Origin: Malania oleifera
Taxonomy: Eukaryota; Streptophyta; Magnoliopsida; Santalales; Ximeniaceae
Length of the DNA stretch: 64,000 bases
Reading direction: 5' to 3'
NCBI RefSeq assembly: GCF_029873635.1
Contig: NC_080422.1
Location: 6,913,764-6,977,763, forward strand
The first letter of the stretch is position 1. The number at the start of each line of letters is the position of its first letter. The notes under the pieces are model-generated. The model made no database searches and had not been told where the DNA came from. It saw nothing but the letters and a program-made list of their open reading frames with translations. Shown piece by piece: positions 12,546-22,911 of this stretch. The position numbers and the translations under genes were made by a program.

Positions 12546-13788
12546 GGTTGCCTGCTTCAGATGAAGGAGATCACTTTGGGTTAGGGTTTAAGGGGTTTTA
12601 TGAAGAGAGAGTGGATTTGGAGTCTTGGAGAGAAAGCTGGAGACTCCCGCCTTCGCTAAACCGCGGCTCCACTCCAAGGAAGCCGCTCGGCGCTCACCGA
12701 TTCCTCCTTTGTTTTTATTTTTTTATTTTTTTATTTTTTACTAGTACACGTGTGGTGTGTAAAATATTTTTATAATTTTTTAAAAATCACATTTTTTTCA
12801 AAAAAATATTACTAATATATTTTTATAATTTAGTTTATAATTATTAAAGTACGAGTATTCAATTTTATTTATAAAAACAAAAAAAATTTTCACCACAATA
12901 GGCATCAAGAATATCAGTGCTTTGGAGTTGTGGGGTCAACTTCAAGAGACACAGGATTAATCACGTGGACCGTAAAACGGACGCGTGGATACCCGGTGCG
13001 TAATCTAAAAAAAAAAAAAAAGAATATCAATGCTTAAAAATAATTTAGCTAATTACATTAAAAAATATATTTGATTAATCCTTTTAAAGCGCCAATTAAT
13101 GAAAACGCCAATTAAAAAATCTTATTAAGTTGATCGAAAATCAAACAACTTCATTTTCTTTAGATCACAAAATTGATCATTCTGAAGATTCACCATTACT
13201 TTGTTTGAGATCGCGCTTTTTTAATCCTTGAACTAATAAATCCACATCCAAGAATATCAAATCAGAGAAATTATAAATTCTTGTAAAAAATAAAAATAAA
13301 AAATCTCATAGAGAATGTACACATTCCACATTTAATAGAAAAATCAAGTATTTTACAATTTTTTAACTTTAATTTGAAGGCACAAATTTTGTCATTACAA
13401 TAATATATTAGAAATGCTATACTAATATTATATGAAAAATTAAATTTAACATTTCTTTAAATATTATTAGAGATAAAAAAATTTAATAAATAATATTCGT
13501 ATTATTTCATAAAAAAGTTAGTAGATGACTTCTTTCAATAAAAATATTAATAAATCTATTATAATTTATAAATTATAATTTGCTATCTAAAATATTTGTA
13601 ATTATTATTTCAGTTTATTTACTGATGAATTAATGCTTTTTAAAATTTCAAAAAAATTTATTTGGGAGTACCTCTAGGTCTTAATTTTATCTTTAAATTT
13701 TGAATTTCAATAATTATATTATTATGTATATTAGATTCTTCAAAATAAATTTAGACAACATCAAAAGAATTTACCTATTTTTATTTTG

Positions 13789-13829
<41 letters not shown>

Positions 13830-14682
13830 CTAATATTTATAATACAATCACAATTATTTTATTTTTTAATTAAATTAATTTTTAATTATAATATTTAAAA
13901 TAATTTTTTCTTGAATATGGTTTTTTAAGAAATATTTTGTCTTGTTTATAGAAGAATAGTAATATTTGCCAACATAACTATAGACACCTCGTTCGAAGCT
14001 CTATATAGCAAAAATTAGATTTATCATTTTGTTACTCTCACCATTTAATCAAATTTATATATTATTTTGTAAATATTCATTTGTACAATTTTAAAAAATT
14101 AAAAATTAAAAAAAAATTGATGGACCAGCACTTCTATGCTTGCACTTGCCCAAATATCATAAGAAAAAAATTTAAGTTAGAAATGGGTGGAAAATGCAAA
14201 TTAAAAAAAAAATCAATCAATCTGGTTATTAATTTGATTAATCAATTGAAGTTAATGAATTGCTTCCCCCCAGGCTTATAGATAGTGATCTTCAAAGAGT
14301 TAAGCAGGAGAAAATTTGAGAAAATTTGGATAGTGAAAGTAGACCTGATAAAGCAGATTGGGTCAGATAATCCAAGGCAGCTAAGGTAGATTATTAGGTG
14401 AAGAAATTATAATCTATATTTGACTCATTTAAGTGGCGAATTAGGCCGTTTCGGATCGAATAATTCATGACAGATGAGTAGATAATCCACTATTCTCAAA
14501 TATAATTTTATAATAATTTATTTTATGTCATAATAATTTAAGTTATATACGACAACTTGTGATTAGTTTGTGTAATGACAGCAAAAATAATATGCATGGA
14601 AGTATAAAAAATAATAAATAAATAAATAAATTTAAAATTTAAAATCAAAATTTATTAATTAATTATATAATATAATAATATA

Positions 14683-14719
<37 letters not shown>
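12546..14719. other. CHCH upstream region and AT-rich spacer
   Basis: 12546-12710 is the GC-richer 5' flank of the CHCH gene (minus strand). A CACGTG core lies at about 12964 (ATCACGTGGACC). From 13000 the sequence is strongly AT-rich with (TA)n runs at 13791-13826 and about 14689-14720. No genes recognised. Confidence 0.55.
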
Positions 14720-14720
<1 letters not shown>

Positions 14721-14723
<3 letters not shown>

Positions 14724-15000
14724 TCTTCAGGAAATAAGATTCATTTCAATCTTCAATTGAAGATATAGGGACTCGCCCAAATTGAATTTGCTCTCTCTCT
14801 CTCTCTCTCTCTCTCTTCAAGCTTCTTCTCTCTCTCCAATTTCTTGGTCATTTTTCGGCCAAATCAAAAAACAAACATCATATTCGGGTCTTAACTTTGC
14901 TCTTGAACACTTTAACCGGAGTAGATTCGTCGTTGAGACGTCGTAAGCACCACTCCAAGGTTAAGGTAAGGGGAATAGATTATATCAGTTATTTTCAAAA
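14721..15000 (+). mobile_element. Ty3/gypsy LTR fragment (leader part)
   Basis: Contains a (CT)n run at 14793-14814 and then a segment (CCAATTTCTTGGTCATTTTTCGGCC, TTTAACCGGAGTAGATTCGTCG, CAAGGTTAAGGTAAGG, quoted piecemeal) that recurs in diverged form at 15180-15350. This marks it as a truncated second copy of the same part of an LTR. Confidence 0.45.
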
Positions 15001-15059
15001 TTGAACCGATTATGCAATGCCCAAGAAATTGATATGCTTAGGAATGTAAACAAAATAAA

Positions 15060-16090
15060 AAAAAAATTAATTAATTAATATAATATATTATTATATTATC
15101 ATATAATAAAGGATATTAAATATAACAATCCAATCGGATTGACTTTCAATCCTGCAAGTAGAACGCCCCCCTTCCTTTAGTGCTCTGTCTCTCTCCTCGT
15201 CTCCTCTCCCACTCTCCTCAATTTCTTGAAAAATATTCGGCCGATCAAAAATCGAAAAATACCACTGAACTTCATTCTTCGCCACCGGCATTTTACCAGA
15301 GCGGATTTGTCATAGGAGCGACATAGGCATATTCCCTGGGGTAAGGTAAATTCTCACTTTTATCTCAAATTTTCCTAAATCCTAAGTCAAATGGACGATC
15401 AGGCTCTATCACAAGAATCTAGGGATGATTCTCTATAAGCCTAGAGAAGCGAATTTCTCGTGAGGTTGTCGTAGGCATAGTCCCAAAATTAGGATATGAG
15501 GGTTATTTAGAGATTAATTTTTATTTAATTATTGTAGATTTGGAAATGTTAAAATATTGGGCATTTTGGAATTGAACTAAGGTTATAGTATGTTTAAAAG
15601 TAGAGATTTTTATATGATATTAGTTACAACTTAAGATATGTATATATTACAGTTATATTATTTGTAGTATATGTTTATAATATGATAAAACTCACGTTGC
15701 CACACACTGATATTAGTCTATTTCTCATACTGAGAGGTGTCTCACCCTAACATTACAAATATTTCAGGAAATCTCAACAGATGAGTGGAGCGAGCTCCGT
15801 GATAGAGGAGTTCGTAGGTACTACCCAGTTGCATGCAGGGTAAGTAGTCGGGTTAGACTCATGATGGATTTTTGGGGTATATATGTGTATATGTAGAATC
15901 AATGAAACTCTGATATTGTATATATGTAAAATATATTTTGGTTTCGTTGCTTAGGTGATATGTATGTATAAACAGGTAAATTCCCGGCACCTATGAGTCC
16001 GGATTGACTTTTACTTTGACTATATATTATGGTATCAGAGTAATAAAATTTTATGAAAAAAAAAATGGTTCAAAAATCAGGGCGTTATAT
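15060..16090 (+). mobile_element. Ty3/gypsy LTR, right part
   Basis: Includes the CT-rich leader, a leader segment with GGTAAGGTAAATTC, the conserved hairpin TGAGAGGTGTCTCA at 15731-15744, and an end near GGGCGTTATA immediately before a primer-binding site. The same arrangement is found at 24953-26953, so the two belong to one family. The left end is eroded. No coding sequence. Confidence 0.65.
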
Positions 16091-16092
16091 TT

Positions 16093-16104
16093 TGGTATCA
16101 GAGC
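16093..16104 (+). promoter_or_regulatory. Primer-binding site (tRNA-iMet type)
   Basis: TGGTATCAGAGC, the standard plant LTR-retrotransposon site complementary to initiator tRNA-Met, sits 3 bp after the LTR end. The leader downstream (to about 16425) matches the leader at 26970-27290. Confidence 0.85.
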
Positions 16105-16435
16105 TTAGGTTGTTAGGTTTTGTAAACTTCAGTGTGCAGCAGAAACAATAACAAAGTATAGGAATAGATTAGGAATTTAGTGAGTCAATGCTAGGGAAAT
16201 TAAGATGAGTACTTAGGGTTTTGTTTAGTGATCAGGAAGTAGAATTTTCATAATGGCTTCTATGTTTTTCCTGAGGTGACGATTTCAGGACAGTCATAGT
16301 AAACTATTGTTGAGTTGTGTTTCTCAATTGCTGAACTAAATCTTAAATTGAGAATAAGGACGTTAGGTTAATTGAGGATATAAGATTTCAGTTAGATAAA
16401 TATGTTAGTTATGTTATGCATTGTTCGGCGGTCAC

Positions 16436-17272
16436 TGAAAATCTCGAGCGATATGGCCATATCTGCCGCACCCAAAGCACACACGACCCCAGCCCTGACA
16501 TTCCCCCCAATGCCTCAGATTACATCGAACACAGAGAGGGCGTGATGAACTCCCCTGGTAGTCTTGATTAGTCCCTATCTGACCTCTGAGCCAAAGTATC
16601 TCTGTCTCCTTTCCATGGACCTTTTATGGCATCTGCATAGAATCCTGGAGGCATCGATCTCTTCCTCTACTTTGACACCTATGTACCTCTCTGTAGGCTC
16701 AACTCAGCTACAGTGGTTTTATCCACTAGCTCTGAAAAGTTTTGTATCTGCAAGACTGCCACATGCTCGTGGATCCTCTGTTTTAGGCCCCTTTCAAACC
16801 TCATCGCCTTTGCATTTTTGGTGGTGCTGGGGAAATACCAGTCATTGAATACCTCCTTGAAATGACCCTAGGTCATCACAACAGTACTGCTCGCTGCTCT
16901 TCTAACAGCTTCACCGTTAGCCACTATCGCTCGGCCTCTCCTATTAGCTTGAAGGTGGCAAATAGAACCTTTTGCTCCTCAGTGCAACTCAGCACTGTTA
17001 GTATCTTCTCCATCTCTTGCACCCAAGTCTCAGCCATGATTGGGTCAGTACCACCCACAAAAGTAGAGGGTTTCAGGTGAGTAAATTGATCGATCGAACA
17101 GCCCTAGTTCACAGGTGGGCAGCTCGATCCCTCCGGGTCCTGCCTAATCTCTTCCCTGACTTGTCAAGCTAAACCTTGCAGCAATTTGGAGATTTCAATC
17201 TCATCTTCTCTAGAAGCCCCTAACTTATTCTCCCCTCAGCATCCACGTCTTTATCTCTGGGCTCCATCCTGA
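16436..17272 (-). pseudogene. Ty3/gypsy gag remnant
   Basis: Read on the minus strand, this encodes a broken retrotransposon gag. It starts near 17272, has a block with MEKILTVLSCTEEQKVLFAT-type residues (about 16900-17040), and ends with a zinc knuckle CFGCGRYGHIARDF near 16440-16480, where the last Cys is Phe. There are several stops (for example after GEAER, where a Trp is expected) and at least one frame change. It is oriented opposite to the LTR and leader at 15060-16425, so the junction near 16430 joins two elements head to head. Plus-strand ORFs here are shadows. Confidence 0.75.
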
Positions 17273-17660
17273 AGATAGGACAGAGGCAAGCTTAGAATTT
17301 TCATATCTTAACATAACTGGTACAATTATAAAGTAAGGAACCAGTTTAACCTTCAAATCCTCAATTTAAACATCAAACACCCAATTGACCTTAATTATCT
17401 TAACCTTCGAGTTCAAATTTCAAATTCCAATTTCTCTACTCGAAAATATCACCGTCGATGGATATACCATGACTTTTTTAAGCCAGCTATTGCTGCAGAA
17501 AAACACAGAAGACCATCAAAGGATTTTTTTCCCCCAAGCTTACGAAACAAAACTCAAAAGCCCTAACAATATCCTGATTACCCGTTACTATCCTCGCCCT
17601 AAGTCAAACCTATACTCTGGTATTAAACCTCCTCAAGTATATAGGACCTAACAACCTAAA

Positions 17661-17672
17661 GCTCTAATACCA
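17661..17672 (-). promoter_or_regulatory. Primer-binding site of the leftward gypsy element
   Basis: On the minus strand TGGTATTAGAGC, three bases from the LTR end at 17676. It serves the gag remnant at 16436-17272; the sequence between (17273-17660) is the untranslated leader. Confidence 0.75.
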
Positions 17673-17675
17673 CTT

Positions 17676-18205
17676 TGTAATGCCTTGAACCCTCTAGGTG
17701 GGGCTCAGGGTGTTATGATGTCATTCTTCCATCTATGATACCATCATACCAATCACGCAGCGAAAAATAATAAATAACTACCCAAAATGTGCATCCATCT
17801 GTCCATATTACATCTCCAGAATTTAAAACATAAACTGTTCTTACGACCACCCAAAATTACCAGAATTCTAATCCCTACCCTCGAAGCTTTTTAAGTTCGA
17901 TCACTTGAAGGACCTGAAAAAAAAAATTGATAATTCGTTGGGGTGAGATACTTCTCAATAAGGATGGAATAAATTATAACAGTGTGTGGCAGATGAGTTT
18001 TGGTAAATATAAAATACAATCATTTGTTAATCAACATCAATTTAGAAAACACATACCGACTGTACTCACACATACATAACCAATATTTATGACGAAAGTT
18101 CCCTAGGATTGGGGAGATTACACGCCCATACATGTAAGGCCTCTTTACTCTAATACCACAATGTAACACTCTAAACTCTAGTTTCGGGTTCAAGGCATTA
18201 TAAAA
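17676..18205 (-). mobile_element. Gypsy LTR remnant
   Basis: The plus-strand start TGTAATGCCTTGAACCC is mirrored by GGGTTCAAGGCATTATA at about 18190-18206, giving inverted LTR termini. The conserved hairpin (TGAGATACTTCTCA) lies at 17944-17957. A second LTR-end/PBS signature (ACTCTAATACCACAATGTAACACTC) at 18150-18172 suggests a further nested fragment. It is far shorter than the 2-kb relatives, so it is internally deleted. Confidence 0.55.
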
Positions 18206-18209
18206 AAGG

Positions 18210-19466
18210 TCATAGGGAGGAGTTTTTGGGCAGCGTCAACTCCGGCACGTCTAACTCAATGTGACGGACGCGTTAGTAACCTTATTCATTTTGGACCTCA
18301 GATGCTCGAATTGGACACCTGAGTGCTTAAAATCAACTAAGTAGATTAATTTCGCCTCTAAGCGCATAATTTTCAATTAGGAAGGAGTTTTTGGGCACTG
18401 TTAGCACTGACACGTCAAGATCAATGTCACGGACATGTCGGGATTGACCCCACTCGGTTTGGACCTCGTATGCCTGACTTGGACACCTGAGTACTAAATT
18501 CCACTAAGCTTGCAAAGTTTTTTTGTATTCTAACTTTGTTTCTAAGTGGGCAAAGAGCTCCCAGGGAGAATTTTCGGTCACCGTCAGCTCCGGCACGTCC
18601 AACTCAATGTGACGGACGTGTCAGAATTGACCCCACTTAGTTTGGACCTCGTATGCCCGAATTGGACACCTGAGTGCTTAAAATCAGCTAACTTTATTAA
18701 ATTTGCCTATAAGCGCATAATTTTCACTTGGGGAGGATTTTTTGTGCACTGTCAACTCCGACACGTCCAACTCAATGTCGTGGATGTGTTGGGACTGGCA
18801 TCTCTCAGTTTGTACCTCCTATGCCCAACTTGGACACTACTTCTAAGTGGGCAAAAAGCTCTTGGGGATGAGCTTTTGGCACTGTCAGTTTCGGCATGTC
18901 TAACTCAATGTAATGGATGTGTCGAGACTGACCCTACTTAGTTTGGACCTCATTTGCCCAAATTGAACATTTGAGTGCTTAAAATCAACTGAATTTACTA
19001 AGTTCGTCTCTAAGCGCATAATTTTATATTGAGGAGTTTTTGGGCATTGTCAACTTTGACATGTCGAGCTCAATGTCACGAATGTATCTAGATTGACCCC
19101 TCTCGGTTTGGACCTCATATGATAGACTTGGACACCTGAGTGCTAAAATTCACTAAGTTTGTTAAGTTTGTTTGTATTCTAACTTTACTTCTAAGGGCAC
19201 AAAAAACTCTTGGGGAGGAGTTTTTGGGCACCATCAGCTCCAACATGTCCAACTCAATGTTACGGACATGTCAGGACTGGTTCCACTTAGTTTGAACCTC
19301 ATATGCCCAAATTTGACACCTGAGTGCTTAAAATCAAGTAATTTTACTAAATTTGCCTCTAAGCACATAATTTTCAATTGAGGCACCAGTTTTTGTGCAC
19401 CGTCAGCTTTGACACGTCCATTTCAATATCATGGACATGTCGGGATTGACCCCACTTGGTTTGCAC
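18210..19466. repeat. Tandem array with alternating A/B monomers
   Basis: About 7.5 units of 165-185 bp. Unit starts are near 18215, 18382, 18563, 18731, 18865, 19031, 19214 and 19381 (the last partial). Odd units (A) end in CTCTAAGCGCATAATTTTCA. Even units (B) end in a different stretch, GTATTCTAACTTT...TCTAAGTGGGCAAA...GCTC. The true period is therefore an A+B dimer of about 350 bp. Unit 4 has an internal deletion. Most units carry a short inverted repeat (ACACGTCC...GGACGTGT). Long readings across it are artefacts of the repeat. Confidence 0.9.
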
Positions 19467-20398
19467 ATATTAAATTGAAATCATGACTTGTTCCGAGAAA
19501 ATACTGTTGAAAACACACCAACAAAATATTCTCAATCTCTTAGTATTAGAAAAAGAGATAGTATAAGTTTGTTGTGAGGATTTCATTGGTTATGATTCTT
19601 TAAATAAGGAGATTATTATGTGGAATTATTCATATCATAGGCATGTATGTGTTTAGGCATGAAAAGGTGGTCTTCCATCCATTAGTTCTTCAAAGTTAAA
19701 GATTTATAAAAGTGTAGAACAGTGCGGTGCAGATCAGTACAATTGTTACAATATATATGTCGTTTTGAACAACCCAACAGTTGACTTATTCTCCTATATG
19801 TTGAAGACAAGTTCATTATTAAATTGACTTCTTATTGGCTAATTCGTGGTAATTAAGAACAACTTTTTTTTTTCTCGTGTGTGTGTGGATTTAATAGTGG
19901 GGATGCTTATCCATGAGGAACTAGGTATCAATACGTCCTTATTTTGTATCTTTGGTTAAGATTAGAATTCCAGAACTCCATTAACATATATCGAAGTTCA
20001 TGCTCACTGTCTTAATTAATTTGGAGGGAGTAATTTCCTCTAGGAACATATTAAAAACTAACGAGGGAATTTTGTTATTAGTTCATTTGAGATAAATTAT
20101 ATGTTAAATATTGTCCTACACTTATCCATGTTTGAAAGGAAAATTAATTATTTTATCGCATAACATGTGCTAAATTAATTATTAGGGTCCTAGCTAGCGA
20201 GCTAGCAAACTACCTACCTACATATAGATATAATTAGTTAATTGATTAATTACTGTGTGTGTATTGAAAGTTACTTGATGAAATAATGGGGAGAATTACT
20301 TATTATTTATTACATCATTAACATCAATATAATTATTGATTAATTAGTTGGTTTGATCATTTTTATTTGAAAGGGAAAATGCAATGTATAGGTTCTTA

Positions 20399-20439
<41 letters not shown>

Positions 20440-20636
20440 ATTAATTAATTTAATTACCTTCTAAATACGAGTTGCAAGCTAGCTGTAACATTAATAATAT
20501 TAAAAACAGCTCTTCAATTTTCAATTTCCAATTTCCAACTTGAACAACAACATTAATTATATGTCTAGCAATGACCCAAAAAAAGAAAACAACATTAATA
20601 ATATTAAAAGTAGCTCTTCAATTTCCAATTTCCAAC

Positions 20637-20689
<53 letters not shown>

Positions 20690-21290
20690 CAAACCAATGT
20701 GTTGGGTCAGGGTCAAGGCCAGGTGTCGGTGTCCTTGAAAGCTTTTAAGGGTTTTTATATTATTCATTTTTTTTTTCAACAAGGTAATTCATATGCATAT
20801 TGAACCATGTTTTTTTCTTATCAACTAGTTAGGATTGTTTATTTTTTTTTACATCATCTAATTTGATTTTTTGGATTTTATGAACTTATAAAATCTATGT
20901 AATTCGATGCCAATTTTCATAGTAAATACTTATGGCCTAAAATTTAAATTTCACTAAGTAAAATCAATCACGAATAAATTTTTTAAAATACTCATGAGTA
21001 TCTAAATGACTTATCAAAAAAATAACAATCCAAACAAAAAATGGAATAAATAATTTGCAAAATGTAAACATAGATTTGTTATAACACATAAAAAAGGCGA
21101 TTAATAGTTATTAAATGTTGCCAAACATTTCAGGTATCGGTACCAAAATGGGGCTGCAAACCTCTTTAACAATTAAAAAAAAAAGAAGGTATTATTGTAA
21201 GTTCTAATAATTTAACAAATTTGGTTAATAAAATAAGCTTAGAGAAAATATTATGGTTGGAATGGCGAAGATATGAATTATCACATTGTC
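19467..21290. other. AT-rich spacer
   Basis: No genes recognised. It contains (TA)n runs at about 20402-20436 and 20642-20687 and a 50-bp direct repeat (20487-20541 and 20591-20638). Confidence 0.6.
20487..20638. repeat. Direct repeat of about 50 bp
   Basis: Two copies opening AACATTAATAATATTAAAA and closing CAATTTCCAACTT, at 20487-20541 and 20591-20638, each lying near a (TA)n tract. Confidence 0.85.
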
Positions 21291-21299
21291 ATGAATATA

Positions 21300-21786
21300 T
21301 ATTTTGTTAGGATCGAAGGAACCCATGGGTGGGCTTGATACACATGGGGAACACCAACTTGACCAAAAAGTTTAAGTCTATTAGGTTTTGGGACCAACCA
21401 TGTATATAAGTCCCCATTATCCACTCAAATTTTTCAATGTGGGATAAACTCACAAGTGGAATTCTCTAAAATCTCCCCCTCGCTTGTGAGTTCTAACTGC
21501 TCACCCTTGAACAAAAATCGTCTCCCTTATGGTAGTAAGCTCAATTCTCCAACAGTTGCTTAAGTGGGTTTTACCACTAGCGCCTTACCAGCATCAGATT
21601 GCATTCCACGTGCCTCTGAACCAATCTTACCTCTCACGTCATGACCCTATTCGGATCCATCCGCAGCCCAGATGATCCTTATTGGTCTCGGCCACACACT
21701 TGGTCTTCCAACTGTTAGCACGTCAAGAGAATTAGCTTCACCTCTCGACTTTTCACGAGGTCGCACACCCAGAGTTACGAATTGTC
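21300..21786 (-). mobile_element. Copia-type leader / LTR-derived sequence
   Basis: Non-coding sequence to the left of a leftward primer-binding site, so it would be the 5' internal region of a leftward copia element. It includes a separate retroelement-like motif near 21440 (CAATGTGGGATAAACTCACA). No gag reading frame is evident. Confidence 0.4.
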
Positions 21787-21799
21787 GGCTCTTATACCA
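21787..21799 (-). promoter_or_regulatory. Primer-binding site
   Basis: On the minus strand TGGTATAAGAGCC, one mismatch from the usual initiator-Met site, adjoining the LTR at 21802. Confidence 0.7.
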
Positions 21800-21801
21800 C
21801 T

Positions 21802-22244
21802 TGTTAGGGATCTAGGAACAATAATCACACATACAAGCAAAATAAGCACACAAAATAAGAACACTAGATTTACGTGGTTCGATCTAATCTGACTTATGTC
21901 CACGGAGCACACTGAATATACTATAACCTGGGAGAAAACAAGAGGAGGAGACACACACTTAACTCAACTCCTTTCACACTTTTAGCACTCTCACACTCCT
22001 CGCTCACTCACTTCACAATATTCATTCCTGTACAATTGCTTCATTATCTAGCCATATTGAATGGATAGGAAATGAAGGGAGTAATTGGGATATTTAATGG
22101 CGCGCGGGCATTATCATTCCAGCGCATGAAAGCTGGCTCCTCCGTGGCTCATTTTGATATACAACTCATCCTCTTCAAGGCCATTTAATTTTCCATTTCC
22201 ATTTAATCCATTTGCATTTTCTCCATTTCCATTTCAGCTTAACA
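21802..22244 (-). mobile_element. Copia LTR shared by two element halves
   Basis: A 443-bp LTR with inverted termini TGTTA...TAACA and the copia-typical ACGTGGTTCGATCTAA motif. It is unusual in having a primer-binding site on its left (21787-21799) and a polypurine tract on its right (minus strand CTCCAAGTGGGAGAT, 22245-22259). It therefore serves as 5' LTR of what lies left and 3' LTR of what lies right. Confidence 0.75.
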
Positions 22245-22259
22245 ATCTCCCACTTGGAG

Positions 22260-22530
22260 AAGAAGATACTATCTCAACCAGTATATAGATAATGATGTGC
22301 TCAAATCTGTCTTCAAGCATGAAGACCAACTGAAGTTGAGCACAACTTCAACTTCTTTGTAGTCACCACCTTTGTCAACATATCTGTTGAATTCCTGCTA
22401 CCTTAGATTTATTTCCAGTGTCAATACTCCATCCTCTAACAGAGATCTAACGAAATGATTATGTAATCTAATGTGTTTGGTTTTGGAATGAAATGTAGAG
22501 TTCTTTGTCTGATGTATCGCACTATGACTG
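22260..22530 (-). pseudogene. Copia RNase H C-terminal remnant
   Basis: On the minus strand the reading HSAIHQTKNSTFHSKTKHI is the RNase H/integrase-end block of Ty1/copia pol (normally SAI-L-KN--FH-RTKHID). It is followed by broken sequence up to the polypurine tract, exactly where RNase H ends in copia. It is cut at 22532 by the start of a gypsy LTR. The initiating Met of the open frame lies inside that LTR and is not meaningful. Confidence 0.75.
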
Positions 22531-22532
22531 TT

Positions 22533-22911
22533 TGTAGAGACCCGAAAAAATAATAGCAATAAAATAATAAAGGAAAAATAGAGAATAAAGGAAAAGAAAA
22601 AAAAAGGAAAAGGAATTATATAAAGGGGCATTAGCAAGAATTCTTCCACGAACCCAAGGTCCTTGTCGATGAATGTCCTTCTAGATATTGTCAACGAAGT
22701 ACACGTGTCTTGTCAACGAGAAGAAACCGAAAAGAAAAAAAGGAAAAGGAATTATATAAAGGGGCATCAGCAAGAATTCTTCCACGAACCCAAGGTCCTT
22801 GTCGATGAATGTCCTTCTAGATCTTGTCAACGAAGTACACGTGTCTTGTCAACGAGAAGAAACCGAGAGCAGGAAAATCAGGTCATTAAGGGTTCGTCAA
22901 CGAACTTATTA
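22533..22911 (+). mobile_element. Outer gypsy LTR, left piece
   Basis: Starts TGTAGAGACCCGAAAAAATA and enters an array of motifs such as CTTGTCGATGAA and TTGTCAACGAAG. It contains a 136-bp tandem duplication (about 22609-22745 repeated at 22746-22880), each copy with ATTATATAAAGG. It is interrupted at 22912 by an oppositely oriented LTR and resumes at 24953. Confidence 0.7.

Noticed and set aside
16564-17080. Plus-strand ORFs at 16564-16848 and 16862-17080
   Set aside because: Antisense shadows of the minus-strand gypsy gag remnant.
18546-19381. Long plus-strand ORFs with an internally repeated protein sequence
   Set aside because: They follow the tandem monomers; the repeats are DNA repeats translated, with no domain and with stops in other units.
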